64,000 nt of DNA from Persicitalea sp964500445 (GCA_964500445.1 CAZCOG010000003.1:124001-188000), one strand, 5' to 3'. Positions 8,228 through 17,570 are shown, numbered from the stretch's first letter. Program-made: numbers and translations. The notes: generated from the letters alone by a model not told the origin.

Positions 8228-9859
8228 TTATTTCGTAAGAATTGTAAATTCCACGCGTCGGTTAGCCGCCTGGCCTTCGGGGGTATCGTTGGTAGCGACG
8301 GGGCGCGCTTCACCGTAGCCCTTACTGGCAATGCGGTCGGGTTCGATGCCTTTGCCGATCAGGTACTCACGCACGGTATCGGCCCGATCTTGGGAGAGTT
8401 TGAGGTTGGCCGCGTCGCCACCAATATTGTCAGTATGGCCGCCAAGTTCGATGGTCAGCTTAGTATTTTCGGTCATCGTGAGGGCTATGCGGTCGAGTTC
8501 AGGGAAAGATTCCGGCGTGAGCGTAGCCTTCGCAAATTGGAAAGAAATATTGTTCAGCCGCACAACCTGCCCCGCTTCGATAGGAATCAATTTGAGAGAT
8601 TTATTGGCAATTTCACGAAAACCCTTTCCCTGAATAGCGGCTACCGAGTCAGTCAAATCTACGTTTTCGCCTTCGGCGATGAAATTGGGAGCCACGGCCC
8701 GCATGCTGTACTTTTTACCATAGGGCAGCACGATTTTGTACTCGCCCGTAATCGGATTGGTCGTGGCAGTACCTGCTTCCTCGCCGTTGGCCATGTCTTC
8801 GTAGATAATCTGAGCTACCACAGGCTTTCCGGTTTTGGAGTCAATCACTTTACCGCTAATCATGACTACCGGATCGGGGGCGGGAGCCACAGGTTGCATG
8901 ACGTTGGTCGTGTCTTTACCATCGCCCTCACTGTCTCCACTGCCGCCCAACGGAATGCGTACCACGTCGCCTTTGCCAATGGTTTCTTTGAAGGAAGTCA
9001 TGTAGGCAAAATCACCCAGCGCCGAAACGGTATAATAAGCATCATAACCGTCGGTATTCACTGCCGGGCCCAGATTGACGGGCTTCGACCAGCGTTTCCA
9101 CGATTTGTCGATGCGCTTGCTGTAATAAATGTCGTTGCTGCCCTGTCCGCCGGGACGGTCGCTGGAAAAATAAATTGTGTAGCCGTCGGCAGCCAGAAAG
9201 GGGGTAGTTTCCGTGTAATCTTCGGTATTGATTTCCGGGCCGAGGTTCTGCGGTTTGGTCCAGGAGCCGTTTTTTTGCTTGAAACTGACGTATATATCGT
9301 CCAGTTTGCTGTTCTTTTTCTCACTAAAAGAAAGTACCAGTACTTTACCATCATTCGACAATACGCCGCAGTCGAACTGCCCCTTACTCATTTTCTCATA
9401 GCCGGGAATGTCCAGCTTTTCGGGCGCGGACCAGCCGCGCGCCAGTCGCTGGCTGGTGGAAAAACCGCGCGTTTCGTAGCGGCCATTTTTGTAGGCCCCC
9501 TTGATAAGGATCGTGTTTCCGTCAGGAGTTATGCTGTACAGACTGTTGTATTCCTCTTTGTTCAATGGAGCGGGCAACCGCCTTGCCATTCCCCACTGCG
9601 CACCGTTGTTGATAGCCTCGGCAAACCAGATATCCTGGCTTCCCTTATCGCCGAATGAGTTCTGCGGATGACTGATGCGGGAAAAGTACAGCGTTTGGCC
9701 GTCGGGAGAGATAACCGGGGCGATTTCGTTGTATTCCGAGTTAATCGCCTTACCTAAGTTTTCGGGCTTGGCAGTTTGAGCGTAGGAAAAGGGGGCACTT
9801 AGGCAGACCAAAAAGAAGGCGAAAGAAAGAAAGCGACCTGCCGGAAATTCATCGTTCAT
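8228..9859 (-). CDS. OmpA-family protein with PD40 repeats
   Basis: A 543-residue envelope protein. After a signal peptide ending SAPFSYAQ come TolB/PD40-type beta-propeller repeats (for example APVISPDGQTLYFSR and TPFLAADGYTIYFSSDRPG), a short carboxypeptidase-regulatory-like beta domain (about residues 325-420), and a C-terminal OmpA peptidoglycan-binding domain (HTDNIGG, LKLSQDRADTVREYL, then NRRVEF). This architecture is common in Bacteroidota cell-envelope proteins. It likely anchors to peptidoglycan in the periplasm. A specific role is not visible from the context. Confidence 0.92.
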   Translation of the reverse strand: MNDEFPAGRFLSFAFFLVCLSAPFSYAQTAKPENLGKAINSEYNEIAPVISPDGQTLYFSRISHPQNSFGDKGSQDIWFAEAINNGAQWGMARRLPAPLNKEEYNSLYSITPDGNTILIKGAYKNGRYETRGFSTSQRLARGWSAPEKLDIPGYEKMSKGQFDCGVLSNDGKVLVLSFSEKKNSKLDDIYVSFKQKNGSWTKPQNLGPEINTEDYTETTPFLAADGYTIYFSSDRPGGQGSNDIYYSKRIDKSWKRWSKPVNLGPAVNTDGYDAYYTVSALGDFAYMTSFKETIGKGDVVRIPLGGSGDSEGDGKDTTNVMQPVAPAPDPVVMISGKVIDSKTGKPVVAQIIYEDMANGEEAGTATTNPITGEYKIVLPYGKKYSMRAVAPNFIAEGENVDLTDSVAAIQGKGFREIANKSLKLIPIEAGQVVRLNNISFQFAKATLTPESFPELDRIALTMTENTKLTIELGGHTDNIGGDAANLKLSQDRADTVREYLIGKGIEPDRIASKGYGEARPVATNDTPEGQAANRRVEFTILTK

Positions 9860-9893
9860 AATTTATCATTATTCTGAGCGTAGTCGAAGAACA

Positions 9894-10487
9894 TCATTTC
9901 GACACATACAACGTTTGGTCAAGCTCCTTATTTCCTGCTTTGTTTTGATAGAACTCCGTCATTTTCTCCAATAACTCTTCAACGGTTTCGGCGACCAGCA
10001 TCAAGTCGCGGTTTTCGGGGCGGAGGAAACCTTCTTCAACCATTTTTTCGATATGGGCGATAAGGTGGTCGTAAAAGCCCGCCGTATTTAGCACACCGAC
10101 AGGACCGTGGAAAAGCCTTAGTTGTGACCAGGCCAGAATTTCAAACAACTCATCCATCGTACCATAGCCACCAGGCAGCACAATCACGCCATCGGAAAGG
10201 GATACCATCCTGGCTTTGCGCTCGTGCATGGTATCCACGAATTCCAGTTCGGTCAGGGTTTTGTGCGACACTTCCAGCTTGGCCAGGAAGTTAGGGATGA
10301 TACCCGTGACCGTGCCACCTTCTTCCAAGGCACCGTCGGCCACGCTGCCCATCAGGCCGAGGTTCCCGCCGCCGTACACGACGTTGATATTACTGAGGGC
10401 CAAATGCTGGCCGAGCGCGTAGGCAGTTTGGGCGTAAAGTGGATTATTGCCGGGATTAGATCCGCAGTAGACGACGATAGATTTCAT
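9894..10487 (-). CDS. LOG-family protein (TIGR00730), nucleoside-5'-monophosphate phosphoribohydrolase-like
   Basis: A 197-residue Rossmann-like protein with the diagnostic PGGYGTMDE motif (residues 105-113) and the partner HERKARM segment. The family hydrolyses cytokinin riboside monophosphates or ordinary NMPs to base plus ribose 5-phosphate. The frame extends upstream to 10523, but that extension runs through the 30-bp direct repeat; the ATG at 10487 (MKSIVVYCGS) starts at the first beta strand and is preferred. Function in bacteria is often nucleotide salvage. Confidence in family is high, in substrate low. Confidence 0.92.
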   Translation of the reverse strand: MKSIVVYCGSNPGNNPLYAQTAYALGQHLALSNINVVYGGGNLGLMGSVADGALEEGGTVTGIIPNFLAKLEVSHKTLTELEFVDTMHERKARMVSLSDGVIVLPGGYGTMDELFEILAWSQLRLFHGPVGVLNTAGFYDHLIAHIEKMVEEGFLRPENRDLMLVAETVEELLEKMTEFYQNKAGNKELDQTLYVSK

Positions 10488-10508
10488 GGAATGACATTTG
10501 ATGATTGT

Positions 10509-10538
10509 CCCAAACTTACGCATAATTCAAGATTCACT
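10509..10538 (+). repeat. 30-bp direct repeat, left copy
   Basis: Identical over 30 bases to 11841-11870; both start cccaaacttacg and end aagattcact. The pair brackets the toxin-antitoxin genes and the lipoprotein gene. This copy lies just upstream of the LOG gene. Confidence 0.9.
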
Positions 10539-10639
10539 TCTTTTTTTTACCAAAAGCAGTTTTTCAATCCCACATCTTATAATCGAAAGATTAGAGGATA
10601 AACTTTCTGAAAGCATACTAAACTTTTTATCGTAATATT

Positions 10640-10658
10640 GTGTACCAACATGGTACAC
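10640..10658. promoter_or_regulatory. Probable YefM operator palindrome
   Basis: A perfect 7-bp inverted repeat, gtgtacc (10640-10646) and ggtacac (10652-10658), separated by 5 bases and ending 13 bp before the antitoxin start. YefM-type antitoxins bind palindromes with a TGTAC core, so this is a good candidate for autoregulation. Confidence 0.65.
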
Positions 10659-10671
10659 TAATTATAATAGT

Positions 10672-10923
10672 ATGTTAGTAATCAGTTCGCGAGAATTTAG
10701 AGAAAATCAAAAAAAGTACCTGGATTTGGCCGATGATAACCAACAGGTGATTATTCAGAGAGGAAAAGGAAAAGCCTATATACTCACACCCGTGAGTGAG
10801 AAGGACAGGTACTTTATGAACCCCCAAGTGATGGCCGATATTGAGGAGGGAATAGCGCAGTACCGCGCCGGGCAGACGACAAAAATAGATAAAGAGGATT
10901 TTGATAAGTTGCTCGGCTTGTGA
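10672..10923 (+). CDS. yefM: Type II antitoxin, Phd/YefM family
   Basis: An 83-residue antitoxin. The N-terminal ISSREFRENQKKYLDLA segment is the usual Phd/YefM DNA-binding fold, followed by the strand VIIQRGKGKAYILTPV and a C-terminal tail that would wrap the toxin. It overlaps the toxin gene by 4 bp and is preceded by a palindrome suited to autoregulation. It neutralises the adjacent RNase toxin. Size and order match the family. Confidence 0.9.
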   Translation: MLVISSREFRENQKKYLDLADDNQQVIIQRGKGKAYILTPVSEKDRYFMNPQVMADIEEGIAQYRAGQTTKIDKEDFDKLLGL

Positions 10924-11195
10924 TTTATGCCATAGAATTTACGAGCAAAGCACTTAACGGAATTGAGAAGCTCAAAAAGTCAGGAAACAAACCTGTCTTG
11001 AGAAAAATCCGCAAGCTCCTCGATGAATTAACCGAACACCCCTATACAGGCACAGGCCAACCTGAACAATTGAAACATGAATTGGCAGGGTTCTGGTCGC
11101 GCAGAATCAATCAGGAACACAGGCTTGTTTATGTAGTAGACGAAAAAACAATCACCGTTACAGTCATCTCGGCAAAGGGACATTACGACTATTGA
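10920..11195 (+). CDS. yoeB: Txe/YoeB-family mRNA interferase toxin
   Basis: A 91-residue RelE-fold toxin that cleaves mRNA at the ribosome. It begins with a GTG codon inside the antitoxin stop (4-bp overlap). Conserved parts are the KPVLRKIRKLLDEL helix, HPYTGTGQPEQLKHELAG, the WSRRINQEHRLVY strand and the terminal GHYDY with the catalytic His-Tyr end. All expected YoeB residues seem present, so the toxin is probably active. The pair sits inside the segment bounded by 30-bp repeats. Confidence 0.9.
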   Translation: MIYAIEFTSKALNGIEKLKKSGNKPVLRKIRKLLDELTEHPYTGTGQPEQLKHELAGFWSRRINQEHRLVYVVDEKTITVTVISAKGHYDY

Positions 11196-11363
11196 TTTAA
11201 ACTCGTCATTGCGCTTGTTACAATTTGCAATCAGGACGCTATCCCCTTACTTCTGAAATGGGGCGCGTAGCCAAGGATACCCATTCATGCGGATTGCCCT
11301 AACCATAAATCAGGGTTGGCAGTAATAGCGGTTGCCGAGAGGATGCCAACACTTACCCTAAGG

Positions 11364-11756
11364 CTAGAAATCTCTATTAACGTAATCTACCTTTATCGTG
11401 TCCGGCTTAATTGCAATTGCATATCCACTACGAAAATCATTGCCATCTGTAAAATATCCAAATCGGTAAGACCTTGATCCGATGGTCTGTTTTATGTGGA
11501 TTTCGTAATCTCCATCAGGAAGAGAGCCAGAGCTAAGGATTTGTGTGTATGTGGAGTCTTTTGCAAGATTTTTGGTTACTGCTACAGATCGAGACCTCCC
11601 CAAGCTATTATATGCAAAAATCTCTGCTTTTGTTATTTCTGAAGTTGTCTCGTTACGTATCTGAAAGCGTATTGTCCTATCAATGCTTTTCTCGCAACCG
11701 GTGAGTCCCAGCAGCAATATTCCTACTGTCATCCAGCGATTGATAAAACTTCTCAT
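11364..11756 (-). CDS. Small lipoprotein, unknown function
   Basis: A 130-residue protein whose N-terminus MRSFINRWMTVGILLLGLTGC is a lipoprotein signal with a lipobox (Cys21). The mature part is beta-rich (RTIRFQIRNETTSEITKAEI, then GSLPDGDYEIHIKQT) and resembles a small immunoglobulin-like fold, but I recognise no family. An in-frame start at 11819 would put residues before the signal peptide, so 11756 was chosen. It lies on the opposite strand to the toxin pair and inside the same repeat-bounded segment. It may be a passenger gene. Confidence 0.6.
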   Translation of the reverse strand: MRSFINRWMTVGILLLGLTGCEKSIDRTIRFQIRNETTSEITKAEIFAYNSLGRSRSVAVTKNLAKDSTYTQILSSGSLPDGDYEIHIKQTIGSRSYRFGYFTDGNDFRSGYAIAIKPDTIKVDYVNRDF

Positions 11757-11840
11757 GGAATTTCTACCGTATCTGGAAATTAATATTTTTCCCAATGAAC
11801 TATACCCCTTCAATCGCAATATTCAAGTAGTTAGTTCGTC

Positions 11841-11870
11841 CCCAAACTTACGCATAATTCAAGATTCACT
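11841..11870 (+). repeat. 30-bp direct repeat, right copy
   Basis: Matches 10509-10538 at all 30 positions. This copy contains the last codons and stop of the FdhF-like gene (read on the minus strand), which suggests that it is the original and that the segment between the copies was inserted next to it. Confidence 0.9.
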
Positions 11871-14168
11871 CTTCCGTAACTTCACCAATACCGACTTATA
11901 GATCGGCGTATTACTGTGTTGTGCAACGGTGTCGATGGGGACCAGCACGTTGGCTTCGGGGAAATAAGTGGCGATGCAGCGCCGGGGGATGTCGTAAGCC
12001 ACCAGCACGAAAGTACTTGCGACGCGCTCACGTCTTCCGTGGTCGTTGTAGATATCCACTACATCGCCCGATGAAAAGCCGGCTTCAATAATATCATGAA
12101 TGTTCATGAAAACTACCCGGCGCTCGTTGTGGATGCCCCGGTAGCGGTCTTCCAGGCCATAAATGGTCGTGTTGAACTGGTCGTGGCTGCGAATGGTCAT
12201 CATCAGGTACTCGCCGGGGCCGGGCTGCGGGGCGGTCGCTTCGGCCACATTGAAGTTGGCTTTTCCTGTTTCGGTTTCAAATACGCCGTGGCGGGCGGCG
12301 TTGGGCAGGTAGTAGCCCGCGGGCTGACGTACTTTGCGGTTATAGTCCTCACAACCATCGATGACGCGGGCGATGTCGTTGCGGATGTTGTCGTAGTGTT
12401 TCTGGTAGCTATCCCAGTCAATTTTTGATTTCTCGCCCAGCGTCGCTTTGGCCACACCGCAAATAATGCGCGGTTCGCTACGAAGCTGGTCCGAAATGGG
12501 ATCAAGTACCCCACGCGATGCCTGGATTACGCCCATCGAGTTTTCGCAGGTTACGAATTGTTCCGCCCCATCGTGAATATCCTCATCGCTACGGGCCAGC
12601 GTAGGGAGGATGATTGCTTCCTCGCCGTGTACCAGATGGCTGCGGTTGAGTTTGGTGGAAATCTGGACGGTCAATTTGCACTGCCGTAGACCTTGCGCGG
12701 TGTAGTTGGTGTCGGGCGTGGCCGAGAGGAAATTTCCGCCCAGCGAAAAAAAGACCTTCGCCCGACCGTCGTGCATGGCGTGGATGGCCTTCACGGTATC
12801 GAAACCTTCCTTTTCGGGTACTTCAAAGCCAAATACTTCGCGAATATTCTCGCGCCATTCGGGTTTCACCTTTTCCCACACGCCCATCGTGCGGTCCCCC
12901 TGCACGTTGCTGTGGCCGCGCACGGGACAAACACCCGCGCCGGGCCGACCGATAGCGCCTTTGAGCAGCAGCAAATTGGCTATTTCTTTAATCGTATCCA
13001 CGGAATTGGCGTGTTGGGTCAGACCCATCGCCCAGCAGATGATAATGCGTTTCTTATTTTTGATTGCCTCGACTACTTCCTTTATTTTAGAAAGTGGTAC
13101 ACCACTGAGTTCGGCCAGCGCGTCTACATCCTGCCGCCGGAGGTGCGCCTCGTAGTCGGCGAAGCCGTGGGTTTTATTTTGGATAAATTCCTGATCAAGT
13201 ACCGTACCGGGGGCTTTGTCTTCCTCTTCCAGCAGCAGCCGGGCCACCGCCTGCAGAAAGGCCATATCGCCATTCATGCGGATTTGCACAAAGAGTTCGG
13301 CGAGTTTGTTATCCATGCTTAGTACGCCCTTGACCGTCTGTGGGTCATTAAAGCCGATCAATCCGGTTTCGTGTAACGGATTGACCCCGATAATCATCGC
13401 CCCATTGCGCTTGCCCTTTTGCAGGGCCGTCATCATACGGGGGTGGTTGGTACCAGGGTTCTGGCCCATAATCATGATAATGTCCGTATCATAAAAATCT
13501 TCCAGCATCACGGTACCTTTGCCAATACCAATAGACTCGCTCAGGGCCGTACCGCTCGACTCATGGCACATATTTGAGCAGTCGGGCAGATTGTTGGTGC
13601 CGTATTCCCGCACAAATAATTGATACACGAATGCCGCTTCGTTGCTGGCCCGGCCCGAGGTATAAAAAACAGCCTCGTCCGGCGAATCCAGCGCGTTTAG
13701 GTGTTCAGCGATTTTTTGAAAAGCTCCTTCCCAACTGATCGGCTGGTAGTGCGTCGCGCCTTTGGGCAGGTACATCGGCTCGGCCAGTCGCCCTTTCTTA
13801 CCAATTTCAAGATCGGTCAGCTGTGACAGGTCATAGACGGAGTTTTTGGCAAAGAAATCGCCCCACAGAGATTTGGTAGTAGCTTCTTCGGCCAGTGCTT
13901 TCGCGCCATTCTCGCAGTACTCAGCCACAGGTGAGCGGTGAAAATCGGGGTCAGGCCAGGCGCAACTCGAACAGTCGAAGCCGTCCTTCTGATTCATTTT
14001 TAGCAAGGCCTTGTTTCCCCGGACCAGTCCGGCTTCTTCCACGACCATCTTGAGACTAATGACCACGGCAGGCATTCCCGCCGCAACGGTCCAGGAATCG
14101 GTAACTTTTAGGCCGGTAAGGCGGGCGGGATTTTCGGCGGCGGGAGTTTTCAATTTTGAATATTTCAA
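11859..14168 (-). CDS. FdhF/YdeP-family molybdopterin oxidoreductase
   Basis: A 769-residue molybdopterin-guanine-dinucleotide enzyme of the DMSO-reductase superfamily, YdeP-like branch. An N-terminal CSSC pair and a later EYCENG cysteine give an incomplete Fe-S signature, typical of this branch. NMCHESSG supplies the likely Mo-ligand Cys, and the RSHDQFNTTIYG and GDVVDIYNDHGRR segments are the C-terminal cofactor domain. The fdhD gene lies directly upstream on the same strand (32-bp gap) and would sulfurate the cofactor. Electron partners are not encoded nearby. YdeP homologues are linked to acid resistance, but the reaction is unknown. Confidence 0.88.
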   Translation of the reverse strand: MKYSKLKTPAAENPARLTGLKVTDSWTVAAGMPAVVISLKMVVEEAGLVRGNKALLKMNQKDGFDCSSCAWPDPDFHRSPVAEYCENGAKALAEEATTKSLWGDFFAKNSVYDLSQLTDLEIGKKGRLAEPMYLPKGATHYQPISWEGAFQKIAEHLNALDSPDEAVFYTSGRASNEAAFVYQLFVREYGTNNLPDCSNMCHESSGTALSESIGIGKGTVMLEDFYDTDIIMIMGQNPGTNHPRMMTALQKGKRNGAMIIGVNPLHETGLIGFNDPQTVKGVLSMDNKLAELFVQIRMNGDMAFLQAVARLLLEEEDKAPGTVLDQEFIQNKTHGFADYEAHLRRQDVDALAELSGVPLSKIKEVVEAIKNKKRIIICWAMGLTQHANSVDTIKEIANLLLLKGAIGRPGAGVCPVRGHSNVQGDRTMGVWEKVKPEWRENIREVFGFEVPEKEGFDTVKAIHAMHDGRAKVFFSLGGNFLSATPDTNYTAQGLRQCKLTVQISTKLNRSHLVHGEEAIILPTLARSDEDIHDGAEQFVTCENSMGVIQASRGVLDPISDQLRSEPRIICGVAKATLGEKSKIDWDSYQKHYDNIRNDIARVIDGCEDYNRKVRQPAGYYLPNAARHGVFETETGKANFNVAEATAPQPGPGEYLMMTIRSHDQFNTTIYGLEDRYRGIHNERRVVFMNIHDIIEAGFSSGDVVDIYNDHGRRERVASTFVLVAYDIPRRCIATYFPEANVLVPIDTVAQHSNTPIYKSVLVKLRKSES

Positions 14169-14200
14169 TGAGAATGATAAAATAAAATGTCGTTTTGAGA

Positions 14201-15016
14201 CTAACTCTTGATCCGGTCTGCACCTGAGTAAACATTAAATCGGGAATTCCGAAGAAAACCGATCAAAACCAGATTCATTTCCTTAGCCAGCTGCACGGCC
14301 AGCGTAGAAGGGGCCCCAACGGCGGCTACGAAAGAAATACCGGCAAGGGCAGCTTTTTGGATCAACTCAAAACTCGCCCGACCACTTAGCAGCAGTACTT
14401 GCGTGCGAAGTGGGTGAGTACCCGTTCGCAGGGCGTGACCGATGAGCTTGTCCAAAGCGTTGTGCCGTCCTACATCTTCGCGCACAGACAGCAGTTCGCC
14501 TTTTTGACTGAACAGCGCCGCCGCGTGGAGACCGCCCGTGCTTGCAAAGTCAGCCTGCTGCTTTCTCAATAACTCCGGCAGACGGTAAAGTGTTGGGGCC
14601 ATAACTGTCCAATGCTGCTTGATTTCCGGTAAGGTACTTTCTACCCGCACTGCTTCGATGGACGACTTGGCGCAAATTCCGCAGCTGGAGGTCGTATAAA
14701 TATGGCGTTCGAATTTGGCAGGATCGAAAGGTGTGTACTCATGCAGGATTACCGAAATGCGGTTATCGTCCTCCTGCACCGCGCCAACTACCTGTTCATA
14801 ATTCGTGATAATTCCTTCGCTCAGCAGAAACCCAAGCGCCAGCTCTTCATCGTGGCCGGGTGTCCGCATGGTTACGGATAAATTTTTGATTTCCAGGTTC
14901 AGCCCGTAACGAATACTGATCTCCAGCGGCTCTTCCACCGAAAGTAGGTCTTCCTGCCGCTGACTATGGCTGGCGGTGAATCGGGTGATGTTTATGGACT
15001 GGGTGGAAATGGTCAT
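14201..15016 (-). CDS. fdhD: Formate dehydrogenase accessory sulfurtransferase FdhD
   Basis: A 271-residue protein that passes sulfur from IscS to the molybdenum cofactor of formate-dehydrogenase-type enzymes. The diagnostic CGIC motif sits in TTSSCGICAKSS. Other signatures are RTPGHDEELALGFLLSEGI, STGGLHAAALF, VREDVGRHNALDKLIG and LSGRASFELIQKAA. Length is normal. It precedes its probable client, the FdhF/YdeP enzyme, on the minus strand. Confidence 0.95.
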   Translation of the reverse strand: MTISTQSINITRFTASHSQRQEDLLSVEEPLEISIRYGLNLEIKNLSVTMRTPGHDEELALGFLLSEGIITNYEQVVGAVQEDDNRISVILHEYTPFDPAKFERHIYTTSSCGICAKSSIEAVRVESTLPEIKQHWTVMAPTLYRLPELLRKQQADFASTGGLHAAALFSQKGELLSVREDVGRHNALDKLIGHALRTGTHPLRTQVLLLSGRASFELIQKAALAGISFVAAVGAPSTLAVQLAKEMNLVLIGFLRNSRFNVYSGADRIKS

Positions 15017-15383
15017 TGATAGGCTGAAAATTTACCGTTTAATAAGTCAAAGATGCAACCGAATTCTGTTTATCGGAGATTTAAGTTAATTTAATTTACA
15101 GAATTTCAGTAGGTTAGTGCTGAGAAAAAATAAGCTCTATTTTTAAGGCCACCTAGTTAACTCACACAATAAATACAAGAAAGTACCCGGCAAGCTCGTT
15201 CCCATTCGTCTGAAATCTGAAAACAGCTTTTATAGCAAAACTGTCTGGCATAGTTCTTTTTGTTTGGATGCAGTTTTCAGCAGATTTCGATTTTACTGTA
15301 TCATTGAGATAATAAACCAAGGGAAAGAGAATGATGGAAATGTGTACTTGTTTATTTTAATGTTTAACCAAATGTAAATCAAA
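15017..15383. other. Divergent intergenic region, 367 bp
   Basis: Lies between the divergently transcribed fdhD and coiled-coil protein genes. AT-rich, with no convincing ORF, repeat or hairpin. It presumably carries both promoters, but I cannot place boxes with confidence. Confidence 0.6.
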
Positions 15384-16334
15384 ATGCAAAACGAAGCGCA
15401 GAAAAAGCAAAGTACCGCATGGGCGATTGTAGCAGTGCTGGCAGTTGCCGTAGCGATGTTAGGTTTCCTATTTTTTCAGCAACGCGCTGAATTGACTGAC
15501 CAGGAAGCAACCGTGATGGAGAAAGTACGGGAGGTCGCGGCAACGCGTACTACGTTGGACTCTATTTCGACGGTATTGAATATGAAAATTGCAGAAGTTG
15601 AGAAACTAGGTGGCGACGTAGCCGAATTGAATAAAGTAAAGGAGCAACTGGAAGCTGATAAATTGGCACTTTCACGCACCAAAAAGGTCGAGACGGGCAA
15701 GTACCTGGCTAAAATTAAGGAATACGAAAAATTCCTGGCCGAGAAGGATGTGGAAATTGCCCAGTTGCAGGAGCAAAACCAGATGCTCGCTTCTACCAAC
15801 GACTCGCTTAACACGACGGTAGGTAGCTTGCGTTCCGAGCGTGAAACGCTGGTGCAGCGCCAAACCGAACTGTCGGATTCGGTGATGACCTACACCGCTC
15901 AGAACAAAGAGCTTTCGGAGAAAGTGAACCGTGCTGCTGCCTTGAAAGCACAGAATTTCAAGGTTCTGGCCGTGACTTCCAAGGGCAAGACCCGCGATGA
16001 TGATGCCTACAAAGCTAAGCGTGTAGACAAGATCAAGATGGTATTTGACCTACCGGAAAATCCGTTGACGCGTGAAGAGCGGAAAGACATTTATGTGCGG
16101 GTACTCGATCCCGAAGGAGCCGTGCTGTCCGACGACGCTATGGGCTCAGGAGAGTTTGAGGTGAATGGTCAGGAGACCAAGTACACTGCTCGCGAAACGG
16201 TTGCGTATCAGAACAATAACCAGAAAGTGGAGATGTTGTACGACAATTCTTCGCAGTTCCGGCCCGGTAAATACAGTATCGAACTGTACGCCGAAGGCTA
16301 CCGGATTGGCGGCGGTAACTTCGTCATCAGGTAG
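15384..16334 (+). CDS. Single-pass membrane protein with periplasmic coiled coil
   Basis: A 316-residue protein with a short cytoplasmic N-terminus, one membrane segment (about residues 12-31, AWAIVAVLAVAVAMLGFLFF), a long coiled coil (about 35-190, rich in Glu, Lys and Leu) and a C-terminal beta domain (about 195-316, ending GYRIGGGNFVIR). Homologues of this build occur across Cytophagales without an assigned function. It may act as an envelope scaffold. It is a single-gene unit ending in a strong intrinsic terminator. Confidence 0.75.
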   Translation: MQNEAQKKQSTAWAIVAVLAVAVAMLGFLFFQQRAELTDQEATVMEKVREVAATRTTLDSISTVLNMKIAEVEKLGGDVAELNKVKEQLEADKLALSRTKKVETGKYLAKIKEYEKFLAEKDVEIAQLQEQNQMLASTNDSLNTTVGSLRSERETLVQRQTELSDSVMTYTAQNKELSEKVNRAAALKAQNFKVLAVTSKGKTRDDDAYKAKRVDKIKMVFDLPENPLTREERKDIYVRVLDPEGAVLSDDAMGSGEFEVNGQETKYTARETVAYQNNNQKVEMLYDNSSQFRPGKYSIELYAEGYRIGGGNFVIR

Positions 16335-16370
16335 TACTTTCACTGATACTTGCGATAATGCAAATAGGAG

Positions 16371-16398
16371 AGCCGACTCGAAAGAGTCGGCTTTTTTT
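16371..16398 (+). terminator. Intrinsic terminator
   Basis: A perfect 9-bp stem (agccgactc / gagtcggct) with a GAAA tetraloop followed by a run of seven T residues. It is 36 bp downstream of the coiled-coil protein gene. Confidence 0.92.
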
Positions 16399-16466
16399 GT
16401 AAAAAGACCGTAGATTGCTTTTGAATCATAATTCGGACATTGTCTTGCTATTTGTCAAAAATAAAT

Positions 16467-17570
16467 ATGACTGAAAAACAACAGCGTTTTCACGCCGCAT
16501 ATCCCAGCGCCTTTTTTCTAACCTCCGAAGAACCTGAGCAGTTGGGGGAATTTTTGAAAAGTACCGGCTGGATATCACCGGATGAAACCATCGTGCTTAT
16601 CGAAAAGCCCGGCGAAGGAAACATGAATTACGTGCTGCGTGTCCGCACCGACCGCCAGTCGTTCATCGTCAAGCAATCGCGTCCCTGGGTCGAGAAATAT
16701 CCGCAACTCGACGCTCCAATCGAGCGAATCGTCGTGGAAGCACAGTTTTACGACGCTCTCTCTGAGGTCGGGGAATTGCAGGATTTCATTCCGGCGTTGA
16801 AAGGATTCAGGGCCGAACATTTTATCATGGCGGTGGAAGACCTGGGGGAAGCCTCTGACTTTACCAATATTTACAGAAAATCGGGTCAAATCTCTCCAAC
16901 GGAGCTGATGGATTTGGTGGGTTTCATTTCGGGATTGCACCAGGTTTCTACGGCTGAAATGCGGGAGCCTTTTCCCGGTAATCAGGAACTGAAAGAACTT
17001 AACGCAGAGCATATCTTCAACTACCCTTATCTGGAAGATAATGGCTTCGATCTTGATATCGTTCAGGCGGGCTTGCAGGCTTTGGCTATGACCTACAAGC
17101 AGGACGAAGCTTTGAAGAAGAAAATTGAAAGACTGGGCGAAATCTATTTAGGAAAAGGAAACACCTTGCTACAGGGAGACTACTACCCCGGCAGCTGGCT
17201 CCGAACCGCAAATGGAACCAAGATTATCGATCCGGAATTTGCCTACCTGGGCCGGGCAGAATTCGATTTGGGGGTGCTGGTGGCGCACCTGAAGATGGCG
17301 CAGACGGATGAGGCCGTTATCGAAGCAGGTTTGAGTTATTACAAAAGGATAGGACAAAGTTTCGACCATGAGCTTTTCGCCGGATTTTGCGGGGCCGAGA
17401 TTCTTCGACGGATTATCGGACTGGCACAGCTTCCGCTGGATTTGTCGCTCGAAGAAAAGGGAGATTTATTGACTTGGGCCGCTGAATCGGTATTGAATCC
17501 CCACATTAATCCTTTCATGAAAGCCGACACAAGCGATGTTTCCCGGAGTACGACTTTTAAAAACCTATGA
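16467..17570 (+). CDS. APH-fold kinase, S-methyl-5-thioribose-kinase-like
   Basis: A 368-residue phosphotransferase with the aminoglycoside-phosphotransferase fold. It resembles MtnK in GEGNMNYVLRV (nucleotide loop), the FIVKQSRPWVEKY lysine strand, LDAPIERIVVEA, the catalytic loop LLQGDYYPGSWL and the metal motif IIDPEFAYLG. Start taken at the ATG at 16467, since the frame upstream to 16440 has no homology. It overlaps the next gene by 4 bp (ATGA), so the two are translationally coupled. No other methionine-salvage genes are in view, so another sugar or nucleoside-derived substrate is possible. Confidence 0.75.
   Translation: MTEKQQRFHAAYPSAFFLTSEEPEQLGEFLKSTGWISPDETIVLIEKPGEGNMNYVLRVRTDRQSFIVKQSRPWVEKYPQLDAPIERIVVEAQFYDALSEVGELQDFIPALKGFRAEHFIMAVEDLGEASDFTNIYRKSGQISPTELMDLVGFISGLHQVSTAEMREPFPGNQELKELNAEHIFNYPYLEDNGFDLDIVQAGLQALAMTYKQDEALKKKIERLGEIYLGKGNTLLQGDYYPGSWLRTANGTKIIDPEFAYLGRAEFDLGVLVAHLKMAQTDEAVIEAGLSYYKRIGQSFDHELFAGFCGAEILRRIIGLAQLPLDLSLEEKGDLLTWAAESVLNPHINPFMKADTSDVSRSTTFKNL

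Noticed and set aside
8390..9658. Long plus-strand open frame (422 codons) opposite the OmpA/PD40 gene
   Set aside because: It is an antisense shadow of a gene with clear homology, has no recognisable domain and no start context.
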